A stretch of DNA of 64,000 nt from Phytoactinopolyspora mesophila (GTDB lineage Bacteria > Actinomycetota > Actinomycetes > Jiangellales > Jiangellaceae), in the NCBI RefSeq assembly GCF_010122465.1, contig NZ_WLZY01000006.1, positions 124,001 through 188,000 on the forward strand. The letters are read 5' to 3'. This document shows, in pieces, positions 9,237-18,252 of this stretch. Below the pieces are notes generated by a model. That model saw only the letters and a list, made by a program, of their open reading frames with translations. It was not told where the DNA came from and ran no database searches. Every line of letters starts with the position of its first letter. The first letter of the stretch is position 1. A program made the translations under genes and the position numbers.

Positions 9237-10016
9237 GTGCTGATCGCTTTTGCCTCGGCGAAGGGCGCGCCTGGCGTCACCACCACGGTCAATGTCCTCG
9301 GCGACGTGTGGCCGGGCGACGTTCTCGTGGCTGACTTCGACCCTGCCGGGGGAGACCTGGCACTTCGTCACCGCGATCCGAGCGGGCAGCCCCTCGACCC
9401 TGAGCGAGGCCTGCTGTCGTTGGCCGCCGCGGCGCGGCGGGGGGTCGCTCAGAACGAACTGACTTATCACGTGCAGACCATCGACGGTGGCTTGAATATC
9501 GTGTCCGGCATTTCCAGGCCGGAGCAGGTGGCGGGGATCGGCGCCGCGTGGCCGGCGCTGACACACAGCTTGCGCACGGCGGAGGCCGACGTCCTGGTCG
9601 ACTGCGGGCGGGTGACGCCGGGCACGCCGCTGATGCCGGTGCTGACGTCGGCCGACGCCGTTGTCTTTGTGGCTCAGCCGTCGATCGAGTCGTATGCACA
9701 TCTGCGTGAACGGCTGCACTGGCTGTCGGAACCGCTGCGCATCGGTGAGCTCGGCAGCACGCCTGTCGGCGTCATCCTCGTTACCGCACCGTCTGACACG
9801 TCGGCGGCACGTGATCTGGACCGGCTTCTGCAGTACGCCGGGCTGCAGGTCTCGGTGTTGGGCCGGATCGCGGATGACCCCAAGGCGGTACGGGCTCTGT
9901 ACGGGCAGGCGAGCCGGCGCCTGGACCGCACCTTGCTGGTGCGGTCGGCGCGTGAGGTCGCCAACGCCGTACGTTCGCTCGGAACGAGCCGGATCGAGAG
10001 CGCGGCGAGGCGGTGA
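9237..10016 (+). CDS. cpaE: CpaE/TadZ-like MinD-family protein with altered Walker A
   Basis: A 259-residue ParA/MinD-type protein, the usual polar-localisation partner of Tad secretion ATPases. The deviant Walker A reads SAKGAPGVTTT at residues 7-17: the signature lysine before the glycine is kept but the lysine expected at GK[ST] is valine, so ATP hydrolysis may be weak or absent. DFDPAGGDLALR follows as the second conserved block. Similar SAKGxPGVTTT loops occur in actinobacterial family members, so this is probably ancestral and not damage. GTG at 9237 has GGAGG 10 bases upstream. The stop overlaps the tadA GTG. Confidence 0.75.
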   Translation: MLIAFASAKGAPGVTTTVNVLGDVWPGDVLVADFDPAGGDLALRHRDPSGQPLDPERGLLSLAAAARRGVAQNELTYHVQTIDGGLNIVSGISRPEQVAGIGAAWPALTHSLRTAEADVLVDCGRVTPGTPLMPVLTSADAVVFVAQPSIESYAHLRERLHWLSEPLRIGELGSTPVGVILVTAPSDTSAARDLDRLLQYAGLQVSVLGRIADDPKAVRALYGQASRRLDRTLLVRSAREVANAVRSLGTSRIESAARR

Positions 10017-11344
10017 GCACGATGGAACAGACCGGCATGGACCAAGGGCTGGTGCGCAGGCTCCGGGAAGAGGTCGCAGACACGCTGGCGCGGCAGCGCC
10101 GCGACGACGCCGCCAACGGCGTCGCGCCGATGTCGGCGGAGGACGAGCGCCAGTTCGCCCGAGCAGTGATCAGCCGGGTGCTCGACAGCCATGCGCGTAC
10201 GGAGATCGCCGCTGGGCGCACACCGCCCAGCGCGGAAGAGGAAGAGGAGATCTCGTCCGGCATCCATGCCGCCTTGTTCGGTGTGGGCCGGTTGCAGCCG
10301 CTTCTCGACGATCCCGAGGTCGAGAACATCGACATCAACGGTTTCGACAACGTCTTCATCCAATACGCCGATGGCCGTGAGGTGATCGGCGGCCAGGTAG
10401 CGGAGAGCGACGACGAGCTGGTGGAGCTCGTGCAGATTCTCGGTGCCTACTCGGGCCTGGCGAGCCGGCCGTTCGATTCGGCCAACCCACAGCTTGATCT
10501 GCGCCTGCCGGACGGCAGCCGGCTGTCCGCGGTGATGGACGTGTGCGCCCGGCCGGCGATCTCTATCCGGCGAGCGCGCCTGTCGCGGGTCCACCTGGAC
10601 GAGTTGCTCAGCTACGGCACGGTGACCGAGGAGCTGGCTGCCTTCCTATCAGCGGCTGTGGCCGCGCGCAAGAACATCATGATCGCCGGCGCCACGAACG
10701 CGGGAAAGACAACCCTGCTGCGTGCGCTGGCCAATGAGATCTCGCCTTCCGAGCGGCTGATCACCGTGGAACGGGCCCTGGAACTCGGACTCGGTGAGTT
10801 TCCCGATCTACATCCGAACGTGGTGGCGTTCGAGGAGCGGCTGCCGAACTCGGAGGGGATGGGCGCCATCACTATGGCCGAGCTCGTCCGCCGCAGTCTG
10901 CGGATGAATCCGAGCCGGGTGATCGTCGGTGAGGTGCTGGGCGACGAGATCGTCACCATGCTCAACGCCATGAGTCAAGGTAACGACGGCTCCCTGTCCA
11001 CGATCCACGCGAACAGCTCCATCGAGGTGTTCAACCGGATCTCGACCTACGCGATCCAATCGGTGGAGCGGCTTCCGGTCGACGCCACGATGATGCTGAT
11101 CGCCGGTGCTATCGACTTCGTCGTTTTCGTGGAGAAACGCAACGACTACGCCAGTGGCGGGCGGTTGCGCCGGTTCGTCTCCAGCGTCCGCGAGATCAAC
11201 GGTGTCGACGGACGGGTCTTGTCGAGCGAGATCTTCGCGAGCGGGCCTGACGGCGTGGCGGTTGCCGCGGCACCGATCGCCTGCCTCGATGAGCTCGCCG
11301 CGGTGGGTTATCAGCCCGGAATGGCGGTCGAATGGAGCGCCTGA
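10013..11344 (+). CDS. tadA: TadA/CpaF-family secretion ATPase
   Basis: Hexameric cytoplasmic motor of the Tad pilus (type II/IV secretion ATPase superfamily). In the 443-residue product an N-terminal helical domain leads to the Walker A GATNAGKTT at residues 226-234, a GEVLGDE Walker B-type block, and the His-box stretch SLSTIHANSS, all intact. The GTG at 10013 overlaps the upstream TGA (GTGA). The next gene begins inside this one (ATG 11332), showing tight translational coupling with the TadB platform protein. Confidence 0.93.
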   Translation: MSTMEQTGMDQGLVRRLREEVADTLARQRRDDAANGVAPMSAEDERQFARAVISRVLDSHARTEIAAGRTPPSAEEEEEISSGIHAALFGVGRLQPLLDDPEVENIDINGFDNVFIQYADGREVIGGQVAESDDELVELVQILGAYSGLASRPFDSANPQLDLRLPDGSRLSAVMDVCARPAISIRRARLSRVHLDELLSYGTVTEELAAFLSAAVAARKNIMIAGATNAGKTTLLRALANEISPSERLITVERALELGLGEFPDLHPNVVAFEERLPNSEGMGAITMAELVRRSLRMNPSRVIVGEVLGDEIVTMLNAMSQGNDGSLSTIHANSSIEVFNRISTYAIQSVERLPVDATMMLIAGAIDFVVFVEKRNDYASGGRLRRFVSSVREINGVDGRVLSSEIFASGPDGVAVAAAPIACLDELAAVGYQPGMAVEWSA

Positions 11345-12213
11345 CGCCCACGTTCCTGATCGTCACCCTGCTCGGTGCCGTGGTCGGTGCTGGGGTCGTC
11401 CTGCTGATCGCGTCGATCCGCGGGATGGAACCGCGCACGCCGTCCCCGGTGCGGGCCGGTTCATTGGTGGAACGGCTCGGACGTCAGACCCTATTCGCGC
11501 TGGCGACGGGCATCTCTGTGCTCGCCATCACCCGCTGGCCGGTCGCGGCCATCAGCGGCGGCATCCTGGTCGGGGTGTGGCCGATGTTGTTCGGAGGCGC
11601 CAAAGCCGAGAAGGATGCCATCGCCCGGCTGGAAGGACTGGCGTCGTGGACGGAGTCGCTGCGAGACACCATCGCCGGCGCGGTCGGCCTCGAGCAGGCG
11701 ATTCCGGCGACGGTCTATGCGGCGTCGCCGTCGATCCAGCCAGAGTTGCGGCTGCTGGCCGACCGGCTGCGGATCAGGGTGCCGATGCCTGAGGCGTTGC
11801 AGCGCTTCGCTGACGACCTCGATGATCCGAGCGCCGACTTGGTGGTGGCATCGCTCATCCTCAATTCCAAGCTACGCGGGCCCGGTCTGCGGCAGGTGCT
11901 GACGTCCCTCGCCGACTCCGCACGGGCCGAGCTGGACATGCGCCAGCGAGTGTTCGCCGGGCGAGCCAGCACCAGGCGTTCGGTCCAGATCGTCGTCAGC
12001 GTGAGCTTGGCATTCATGGTGGGCCTGTCCGTGGCGAACCGGGATTACGTCGAGCCGTACTCAGAACCTGTGGGCCAGGTGGTACTCGGTGTGGTGGCGG
12101 CGTTGTTCGCAGCTGGCTTCATGTGGATGAAACGGTTGTCCAACGTCGAGGTGCCGGACCGGTTCCTCGTGGCGTCGTCGCCCACTGCTCAGGGCGGTGA
12201 GGCTCGCACATGA
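11332..12213 (+). CDS. tadB: TadB-like type II secretion F-family platform protein
   Basis: A 293-residue inner-membrane platform protein. Hydrophobic helices occur near residues 8-26 and 50-80 and a pair lies near the C-terminus (about 220-265), flanking a cytoplasmic helical T2SSF domain that contacts TadA. It overlaps the 3' end of tadA by 13 bases and the start of tadC by four, the standard tadA-tadB-tadC arrangement. Confidence 0.85.
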   Translation: MERLTPTFLIVTLLGAVVGAGVVLLIASIRGMEPRTPSPVRAGSLVERLGRQTLFALATGISVLAITRWPVAAISGGILVGVWPMLFGGAKAEKDAIARLEGLASWTESLRDTIAGAVGLEQAIPATVYAASPSIQPELRLLADRLRIRVPMPEALQRFADDLDDPSADLVVASLILNSKLRGPGLRQVLTSLADSARAELDMRQRVFAGRASTRRSVQIVVSVSLAFMVGLSVANRDYVEPYSEPVGQVVLGVVAALFAAGFMWMKRLSNVEVPDRFLVASSPTAQGGEART

Positions 12214-13133
12214 CGATGATCATCATTGCTGGCGCGATGGTCGGCTTGGGGGTATTGCTCCTTGGGATGATTCTCTTCCAGCCGAAGTCCAACCCCGCCG
12301 CAGCGTTGGCGGAACTCGACATTCGGCGGGGCCGTGCGCGACAGGAACGGATCACCGCCGCGGCGTTCGACCCGCGCCAGGTCAGGGAGTCCGCGTCGCT
12401 CCGGAAGTTCGGCGGCCGGATGCGTGCGTCACTCGAGGGCTTCGGAATCGACCTGGGTGCTCTACGCAGCGACCTGTCGTTGCTCGGAAGATCTATTGAA
12501 GGTCACCTGGCGACCAGCGTTCTGGCGGCGCTGGGTGGGTTCTTCGCGCCCATCGTCTTCGACGTGGTGCTCATCGTCTTCGGCGTCGGGTTCTCTCTCC
12601 CGATGTCGTTCGTGCTCGGATTCGTCTTCGCCCTGCTAGGTGCGGTCATTCCCACGTTGAACGTACGCTCGAGGGCTGTTGAGCGTCGCCGCGACTTCCG
12701 GCATGTCGTGGGCTCCTTCCTGGATCTCGTGGCCATGAACCTGGCCGGCGGGCGGGGGGTGCCGGAGGCGTTGTCGATGGCGGCGAGCCTGAGCGACGGG
12801 TGGGCAATGACCCGCATCCGTGACACTCTGTTGACTGCGCGTTTGCACGGTGTGACGCCGTGGGCGGCCCTCGGAGAGTTGGGGGAGGAGGTCCGGATCG
12901 AGGAGCTGCGTGACCTTGCCTCGGCGCTTGCTCTCGTCGCGGAGGACGGCGCCAAGGTGCGGGAGTCGCTGGCAGCGAGGGCCAGTTCGCTACGCCGGCG
13001 CGAACTGGCCGAAGTCGAAGGCAAGGCGGGTGAGAGATCACAGTCGATGCTGGTCGCTCAGCTGTTGCTGTGCCTCGGCTTCCTGATCTTTCTTTTGTAT
13101 CCGGCGTTGATGGGTGTCCTGGAAGGGGCGTGA
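12210..13133 (+). CDS. tadC: TadC-like type II secretion F-family platform protein
   Basis: A 307-residue membrane protein paired with TadB. It has an N-terminal helix, two central helices (about residues 110-150), a T2SSF helical domain including LVAMNLAGGRGVPEAL and a C-terminal helix. Its ATG overlaps the tadB stop (ATGA). The next pilus gene follows after a 105-base gap, the only real break in the operon, which may reflect separate expression of the major pilin. Confidence 0.85.
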   Translation: MTMIIIAGAMVGLGVLLLGMILFQPKSNPAAALAELDIRRGRARQERITAAAFDPRQVRESASLRKFGGRMRASLEGFGIDLGALRSDLSLLGRSIEGHLATSVLAALGGFFAPIVFDVVLIVFGVGFSLPMSFVLGFVFALLGAVIPTLNVRSRAVERRRDFRHVVGSFLDLVAMNLAGGRGVPEALSMAASLSDGWAMTRIRDTLLTARLHGVTPWAALGELGEEVRIEELRDLASALALVAEDGAKVRESLAARASSLRRRELAEVEGKAGERSQSMLVAQLLLCLGFLIFLLYPALMGVLEGA

Positions 13134-13167
13134 GCGTGATCAGACGTCGTAGTTTCGATTCGGCCGC

Positions 13168-13239
13168 ATGGGGAGAACATTCCTGATGGCGGTCATGTCG
13201 GGAATCAGTATCAGGAAAGCGAGCAGGAGACCACGCTGA
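13168..13239 (+). CDS. Possible 23-codon small ORF coupled to the Flp pilin gene
   Basis: An ATG at 13168 opens a 23-residue, basic-ended frame whose TGA (13237-13239) overlaps the pilin ATG by one base (TGATG). This arrangement would allow termination-reinitiation. There is no homology or strong ribosome binding site in support, and it may be chance. Confidence 0.15.
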   Translation: MGRTFLMAVMSGISIRKASRRPR

Positions 13240-13472
13240 TGAATGCTTATTTCGCACCATCCACGCCACAGGGCATGTTGCTGCTCTTCTTGCGGACCCG
13301 GGTTGACCGGGCGCAGCGCCACTCGCAGCGGGGTGCCTCGGCCATGGAGTTCGTGATCATCACGGCCGTGCTCGTAGCTCTGGCCGCCGCCGTGGGTCTG
13401 ATCATCTACAACCTCGTCACCGACAAGGCCGACGAGATCAACATTCCAGATACGCCGGGCGGCGACCTCTGA
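13239..13472 (+). CDS. flp: Flp-family type IVb pilin
   Basis: A 77-residue major pilin candidate. A basic leader ends in QRG, followed by ASAMEF and a long hydrophobic helix, matching the class III prepilin site (cleavage after Gly, Glu at +5; Phe instead of the usual Tyr at +6). The mature protein would be about 44 residues, a typical Flp size. AGGAG lies 12 bases before the ATG. No prepilin peptidase is visible in the window, so TadV must be encoded elsewhere. Confidence 0.8.
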   Translation: MNAYFAPSTPQGMLLLFLRTRVDRAQRHSQRGASAMEFVIITAVLVALAAAVGLIIYNLVTDKADEINIPDTPGGDL

Positions 13473-13480
13473 TTGGGACG

Positions 13481-13876
13481 ATGATCCGCCGGGTGCGCTC
13501 ACAACGCGGCGCCAGCGCAATCGAGCTGGCGTTGTACACGCCGATCATGTTCTTCGTGATCTTCCTGATCATTCAGTTCGCCATGCACTACCACGGGAGT
13601 CAGGTGGCGCACGCGGCAGCCAGGGAGGGCGCTCGGATCGCCCGGACCACCTTCGACACCGACCCAGGGCTGCACCATGCCCAAGCGAGGGCAGCGGAAC
13701 ACGCAGCCAGGCTCGGCGGCAACCAGTTGACCGATGTACGGGTCACCGCCGGCAACGACGGCGCGACCGTCTGGGTCGAGGTATGCGGACGGCCGAAAGA
13801 GATCATCAAGAAAGTCACGCCCCGGGTCTGCCAGCGCGCTGAAGGCCCCGTCGAGCAGTTCCGCCCGGACGTGTAG
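13481..13876 (+). CDS. TadE-like pseudopilin
   Basis: A 131-residue protein with basic leader and the prepilin-like site RSQRGASAIEL, a single hydrophobic helix, then the TadE-type segment HAAAREGARIAR and a mixed C-terminal domain. TadE/TadF pseudopilins are minor pilus components processed by the prepilin peptidase. It starts 8 bases after the Flp pilin gene. Confidence 0.8.
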   Translation: MIRRVRSQRGASAIELALYTPIMFFVIFLIIQFAMHYHGSQVAHAAAREGARIARTTFDTDPGLHHAQARAAEHAARLGGNQLTDVRVTAGNDGATVWVEVCGRPKEIIKKVTPRVCQRAEGPVEQFRPDV

Positions 13877-13884
13877 GACACAGC

Positions 13885-14310
13885 ATGATCAGCTACCGAC
13901 GAGGATTACGTGGCCGCGCAGAGCGCGGCTCGATGGCGATCGAGCTCGTCTTGCTCGTGCCGGTTCTGGTCGCTGTGATGCTGCTGGTGATCGGGGCGGG
14001 GCGTTTCATCGACCGGCAGGGTGACGTCGAGGCGGCGGCCCGGGAAGCGGCCCGCGCTGCGTCGTACGAGCGCGATTACGGCTCGGCGCAGGCAGCGGCA
14101 CAACACGCGGCCACTCAGTCCCTGCCGAGCGGGTTGAGCTGTTCACCGGTCGACCTGAGCGGGACTGACTTCAGCGCCGGCGGGATGATTCGGGTGCGGG
14201 TCACCTGCCGGGCTGACCTGTCCGAACTCGGGTTCAGCGGCCTGCCCGGCAGCGTCCAGCTCAGCGGAGACAGCGCAGCCCCGCTCGATCAATGGCGGAG
14301 AACATCGTGA
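13885..14310 (+). CDS. TadE/TadF-like pseudopilin
   Basis: A second pseudopilin, 141 residues. The leader ends ERG, then SMAIELVLLVPVLVAVML as the N-terminal helix, with AAAREAARAAS after it, as in the preceding TadE-like protein. The C-terminal half has a Cys pair that could form a disulfide outside the cell. It lies 8 bases downstream of the first TadE-like gene and overlaps the next. Confidence 0.78.
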   Translation: MISYRRGLRGRAERGSMAIELVLLVPVLVAVMLLVIGAGRFIDRQGDVEAAAREAARAASYERDYGSAQAAAQHAATQSLPSGLSCSPVDLSGTDFSAGGMIRVRVTCRADLSELGFSGLPGSVQLSGDSAAPLDQWRRTS

Positions 14311-14768
14311 GGACAACGGAGCGGCCGGCCCGCTGGGCCGCGGAGCGCGGCTCGATCAGCGCCATGGTGATCGTGCTGATCGTCATGCTGTTCGCGGTGG
14401 CCGGACTGATCTACGACGGCGGACGGGCCATCAACGCCCGGCAGCAGACCTTCGACGACGTCGAGCAGGCCGCCCGGGCCGGCGCCAACCAGATCGATAT
14501 GGATCTGTTCCGCAGTTCGGGCATTGTCCGGATCGACGAAGCCGCGGCCATTGAGAGGGCAAGGGCGTATTTGACCGATCTGAACCAGACCCGGTCGTGG
14601 TCGTACGACCCCGCACGTATCTCAGTTGTGGCCTCGGAGACCGAGGTGCAGGTCACCGCGGAGCGTACCGTTCCGACCGGAATGTTGCAGTTGGTCTTCG
14701 TCAACAGCTTTGATGTGAGTGGACAAGCATCGTCGCAGCCGGAGATCGGAATTGGAGGAGGGCCGTGA
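14307..14768 (+). CDS. TadG-like pilus assembly protein
   Basis: A 153-residue protein with an ERGSISAMVIVLIVMLF anchor and the motif YDGGRAINARQQ that recurs in TadE/TadG-like proteins. It lacks the von Willebrand A domain of large Gram-negative TadG. I chose the GTG at 14307, which overlaps the upstream stop (GTGA) and has GGAG seven bases before it, over an ATG at 14292 lying deeper in the previous gene. Confidence 0.72.
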   Translation: MRTTERPARWAAERGSISAMVIVLIVMLFAVAGLIYDGGRAINARQQTFDDVEQAARAGANQIDMDLFRSSGIVRIDEAAAIERARAYLTDLNQTRSWSYDPARISVVASETEVQVTAERTVPTGMLQLVFVNSFDVSGQASSQPEIGIGGGP

Positions 14769-17700
14769 GCCAGCTGGAACAGCCACCACCGCCGCCACCG
14801 CCGCCGGTTCCGGCGAACGGCGAGCCTGTCGCTCCTCGAGAGACCGGCCCGCAGCGCTTTCAGCACAAGCCTGACCCAGCGGGACAGCAGCGCAGCCTGC
14901 CTCGGGCGCTGGCAGCTGCGCTGGCGCTGGCGGTGCTGGTGGCGGGGGTCCCGATCGGGCTCTTGGTTCTCGCCGGGCATCCGCCGATCCCCACCTCGCT
15001 GCCGACCAGGGACGACCTCACCGCGACCATCGGGGCCGACCAGCTGATCGGCGTCCTGCTCTGGATCGTGTGGCTGGCATGGCTGCAGTTCACCATCTGC
15101 GTGCTCGTCGAGTTGCGTAGTGCCGTGCGAGGGATCGGCCTGCCGACCCGGGTGCCGATGGGCGGTGCGTCTCAGCGTCTGGCGCGGGTGCTCGTGGGGT
15201 CGGTTCTGCTGGCCGCGACGGCGGTGGGCCAGGCGAGCGCGGCGGTGCCGGCCACCGCGGCCGAGGCGCCGGCGTCGGTCGGCGTCTCCGTTTCGAGTCT
15301 CTCCGACGCGTCGGACGGCATGGCCCAGGCGAGCGGTGAAAAGAGCGAGTCGGCACCGCAATCGTCCTCGTCGCACGAGCGCACCGGTGAAGAGATCTAC
15401 CGGCTGGGCGACATGGTGCTCGACCCGGACGAAGGCGCCGAGCTGGTTGGCCAGAAGGTCTACGTCGTGCAGCCACCCGAGGGGCGCTATCACGACAACC
15501 TGTGGGACATTGCCGAGCGCACGTTGGGTGACGGGCGCCGCTACCAGGAGATATTCGAGCTGAACAGGGGCCGGACCCAACCTGACGGCCACGAGTTGTC
15601 GCTGGCGAGGCTCATCTATCCGAACTGGCTGCTGATCCTGCCCAACGACGCCACCGACGCCGACGTCGTGACCGTCGAGCAGCCCGAGGAGTCGGCCGCC
15701 GAGGAGGCTGCGGGTTCTTCGCCGGGCGATTCGTCCGGTGCCGGAGGTGAGTCGTCCGGCGCCGAGGGCGAAGCCACCGGGTCCGGCGACGCGCACGCGG
15801 GTAGCGACACTGAGGCCGCCGACGTGGAATCGGGCGGCCGTGAGCTGTCGGGGGAGAACCGCGGCAGTGTGGTAGGCGGACAGAGCGGAGACACCACCTC
15901 GATCCTGGATGGCACTTACCGCGATCTTGCGGTGGCGGGTTTGCTCAGCGCCGGGGTGCTGGCCGCGATCGAACTGGTTCGTCGCCGCCGGCGTACACCG
16001 CAGCCGGGCGACGACGAAGCCGATGCCGAGGTGGCGCTGCGCGTCGGCGCGGATCCGGACCGGGCCAGATGGCTGGACTACGCATTGCGTTCGCTGGCTG
16101 CCGCCTGCCGTGAGAGCGACGTGCCGCTGCCACCGGTTTACGCCGTGTTCGTGGACAATACGGCCGTCGAGCTCATGCTGGCGCCGGCGCGCCCGGAAGC
16201 CCCGGCGCCATGGTCGGTCTCCGACGACGGGCGCCGATGGACCCTGCACCGTGAGCGAATGGTGGGATCGGGGGATCCGGCGGGCGTCGACATGCTGGCA
16301 CCCTATCCGGGCTTGGTCTCCCTCGGCCGCGACGGCGACCGCGACGTGCTGGTGGATCTCGAAGCGGCCGGCGGTCCGATCAGTATCGCGGGCGATCCAG
16401 GGGTGGCTTTCGAGGTGGTCACCGCGATTGCGGTCGAACTGGCGACAAACCGATGGTCTGATCAACTGAGGGTGACGGCCGAAGGCCTGCCGGACGAGCT
16501 GACAGTCTTCGATCCGGGTCAGCTTCGCCTGGTGGACGACATCGAGGGTCTGCTTCCGGAAGTAGCCGCCCGGCAAGCTGGATTCGGGCCGGATGTACTC
16601 AGTGGCCGGCTGCGTCCGGGCCGGGGCGGCGCATGGATGCCCGAATATCTGGTGCTCGGAACTCAGCCCAGCGAGGACGTGGTGGCACAGCTGCTCCAGC
16701 TGACCAGTTCATCCAGTCGCTCGCCGCTGGGCGTGGTGTTTGCGGGTGAGGTGACCGGAGCCCGGTGGCGGCTGTCGGTCGACTCGTCAGGCACCCTCGA
16801 AGTGCCGGCGCTGGGGCTGAGCCTGCGCGCTAACCAATTGTCCTGGCGAAGCATCGAGGCGATCGCGGCTTTGGTGGAGCCGGACCGCTCCGGCGGGGGT
16901 GATGGTCCCGGAGCGCCGGTTCTGCACGAGGCTTGGTTGCCGGAGGTTCGTCCTCAGGTACCTGAGCCACCGAAGTTCGTGGAAGTGGCTCATCTCGCAA
17001 CGGCGCCGGTGCGGGTGTTCGTGCTCGGCCCGGTGGAGGTGCAGGCGGCGCAGGACATCGATCCGGAGCGGCGGGCGCTGGCGACGGAGATGGTGGTGTA
17101 TCTGGCGCTACATCCCGAGGGTGTACATCCGACCGTCCTCGCGGCAGCGTTGTGGCCGCGGGGGGTGACGGCCGCGGTGCGCGAGGCGAGCTTCGCCAGA
17201 GTGCGGGACTGGCTCGGCGTCGATCCCGATGGTTCTCCTTATCTGCTGACGACCGCCGATGGGAAGCTCAAACTCAGCGAGGATGTCGTCCTCGACTGGG
17301 ACGTCGTCTGCGCCTTGCTGAGGCGGGCGCGTGACGCGCACGCGGCGAAGGACGAGATCGATCTGCTCCGGCAGGCCCTCCGGGTGGCCCGGGGGCCGGT
17401 CCTGGCCGAGCGGCCGCAGGGTCGCTACGGGTGGATTGCACGCGCACGGCTGGAGCGCACGGCATCCGACGTCCTGGTCGACGCCGCCCACCGCCTGTCG
17501 ATGCTCTGTGGAGGTGGCGGTGATCCCGCGACCGCGGCGGCCGCGGCCCGGGCGGGGCTACGGGTGCGTCCCGGTGAGCAACTGTTGTGGCGCGATCTGC
17601 TGCAAGCTCAGCGTATGGGTGACGCCACGCGGGTGCCGGCCGTGGCCGACGAGATGTCGGCTGCGCTGACCGAGTTGGGCGTCGACGATATCGAGCCTGA

Positions 17701-17782
17701 AACCGGAGCGCTGCTGGACGAGTTGTTACCGGGCTCGAACGGCGCCCAGTCCGCTCACCGGCGGCGTCGTCCGGCGAGCTGA
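14765..17782 (+). CDS. Membrane LysM protein with C-terminal winged-helix and BTAD domains
   Basis: A 1005-residue protein ending the pilus operon (GTGA overlap). Order: a proline-rich start, three membrane helices (about residues 45-70, 95-115, 140-160), a LysM-like module (about 215-295) with DNLWDIAERTLGDGRRYQEI, an acidic Ser/Glu/Gly-rich linker (305-375), another helix (385-400), a middle region, then from about residue 750 a SARP-type winged helix and a bacterial transcriptional activator (BTAD) repeat domain. LysM binds peptidoglycan, whereas BTAD domains are normally cytoplasmic signalling or regulatory scaffolds, so the protein may tie wall status to pilus assembly. Topology and function are inference; similar fusions accompany actinobacterial tad loci. 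Confidence 0.78.
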   Translation: MSQLEQPPPPPPPPVPANGEPVAPRETGPQRFQHKPDPAGQQRSLPRALAAALALAVLVAGVPIGLLVLAGHPPIPTSLPTRDDLTATIGADQLIGVLLWIVWLAWLQFTICVLVELRSAVRGIGLPTRVPMGGASQRLARVLVGSVLLAATAVGQASAAVPATAAEAPASVGVSVSSLSDASDGMAQASGEKSESAPQSSSSHERTGEEIYRLGDMVLDPDEGAELVGQKVYVVQPPEGRYHDNLWDIAERTLGDGRRYQEIFELNRGRTQPDGHELSLARLIYPNWLLILPNDATDADVVTVEQPEESAAEEAAGSSPGDSSGAGGESSGAEGEATGSGDAHAGSDTEAADVESGGRELSGENRGSVVGGQSGDTTSILDGTYRDLAVAGLLSAGVLAAIELVRRRRRTPQPGDDEADAEVALRVGADPDRARWLDYALRSLAAACRESDVPLPPVYAVFVDNTAVELMLAPARPEAPAPWSVSDDGRRWTLHRERMVGSGDPAGVDMLAPYPGLVSLGRDGDRDVLVDLEAAGGPISIAGDPGVAFEVVTAIAVELATNRWSDQLRVTAEGLPDELTVFDPGQLRLVDDIEGLLPEVAARQAGFGPDVLSGRLRPGRGGAWMPEYLVLGTQPSEDVVAQLLQLTSSSSRSPLGVVFAGEVTGARWRLSVDSSGTLEVPALGLSLRANQLSWRSIEAIAALVEPDRSGGGDGPGAPVLHEAWLPEVRPQVPEPPKFVEVAHLATAPVRVFVLGPVEVQAAQDIDPERRALATEMVVYLALHPEGVHPTVLAAALWPRGVTAAVREASFARVRDWLGVDPDGSPYLLTTADGKLKLSEDVVLDWDVVCALLRRARDAHAAKDEIDLLRQALRVARGPVLAERPQGRYGWIARARLERTASDVLVDAAHRLSMLCGGGGDPATAAAAARAGLRVRPGEQLLWRDLLQAQRMGDATRVPAVADEMSAALTELGVDDIEPETGALLDELLPGSNGAQSAHRRRRPAS

Positions 17783-17919
17783 GCGCACCACGGTCAACAT
17801 GGCCCGGCATACATCAATGGGGGCCCTGGCCGATGGAAACGTGTGATTCGGCCCAAAGGGACCATAACCGAACTGCTACCGGTTGCCGCATGTGACAGTA
17901 CCGGTAGGATCTGGCTTGA

Positions 17920-17941
17920 CACGCGCCGATTCTGGCGCGTG
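17920..17941. promoter_or_regulatory. Inverted repeat CACGCGCC-N6-GGCGCGTG upstream of the WXG100 gene
   Basis: Perfect 8-bp arms with a six-base loop lie 28 bases before the WXG100 start, just after a TTGACA (17916-17921). It could be an operator or a 5' UTR hairpin; no good -10 is found at standard spacing from TTGACA. Confidence 0.45.
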
Positions 17942-17968
17942 CCTGAATATCGATATAAGGAGTTAAAC

Positions 17969-18241
17969 ATGTCCGTAGGTGGCGAGCTCGAAACACTGCG
18001 GGACCTGCACAGTACTTTTGTCGCGAAGGCGGACGACGCCGACGGCATCAAGACTGCGGTCACCAACTCGCTGGACAGCGCCGTGTGGGACGGTGCCAAC
18101 GCGACCAAGTTCAGGGAAGCCTGGGACGACTACAAGAAGAACCTCGACACGCTGCGTGATGCGCTTGAGGATGCAGCCGAGGACGTGAAGATCAACCACA
18201 ACAACCTCGCGCAGGCAACCGGCGAGGACGACCGCATCTGA
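17969..18241 (+). CDS. WXG100 (ESAT-6-like) secreted protein
   Basis: A 90-residue helical-hairpin protein with the WDG turn at residues 40-42, the hallmark of WXG100 substrates of type VII secretion. The ATG at 17969 has an ideal AAGGAG six bases upstream, suggesting high expression; longer in-frame starts lack this. It is a single-gene unit: a terminator follows at once and the neighbours belong to the pilus operon and the LacI locus. The only EccC-type ATPase in the window is 11.6 kb downstream, so the pairing is inferred. The C-terminus (ATGEDDRI) has no clear YxxxD/E signal. Confidence 0.85.
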   Translation: MSVGGELETLRDLHSTFVAKADDADGIKTAVTNSLDSAVWDGANATKFREAWDDYKKNLDTLRDALEDAAEDVKINHNNLAQATGEDDRI

Positions 18242-18252
18242 GTGTGCGTACC

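Noticed and set aside
14411-16576. 721-residue minus-strand frame opposite the LysM-BTAD and TadG-like genes
   Set aside because: It crosses two well-supported plus-strand genes in an overlapping operon and has shadow-type composition.
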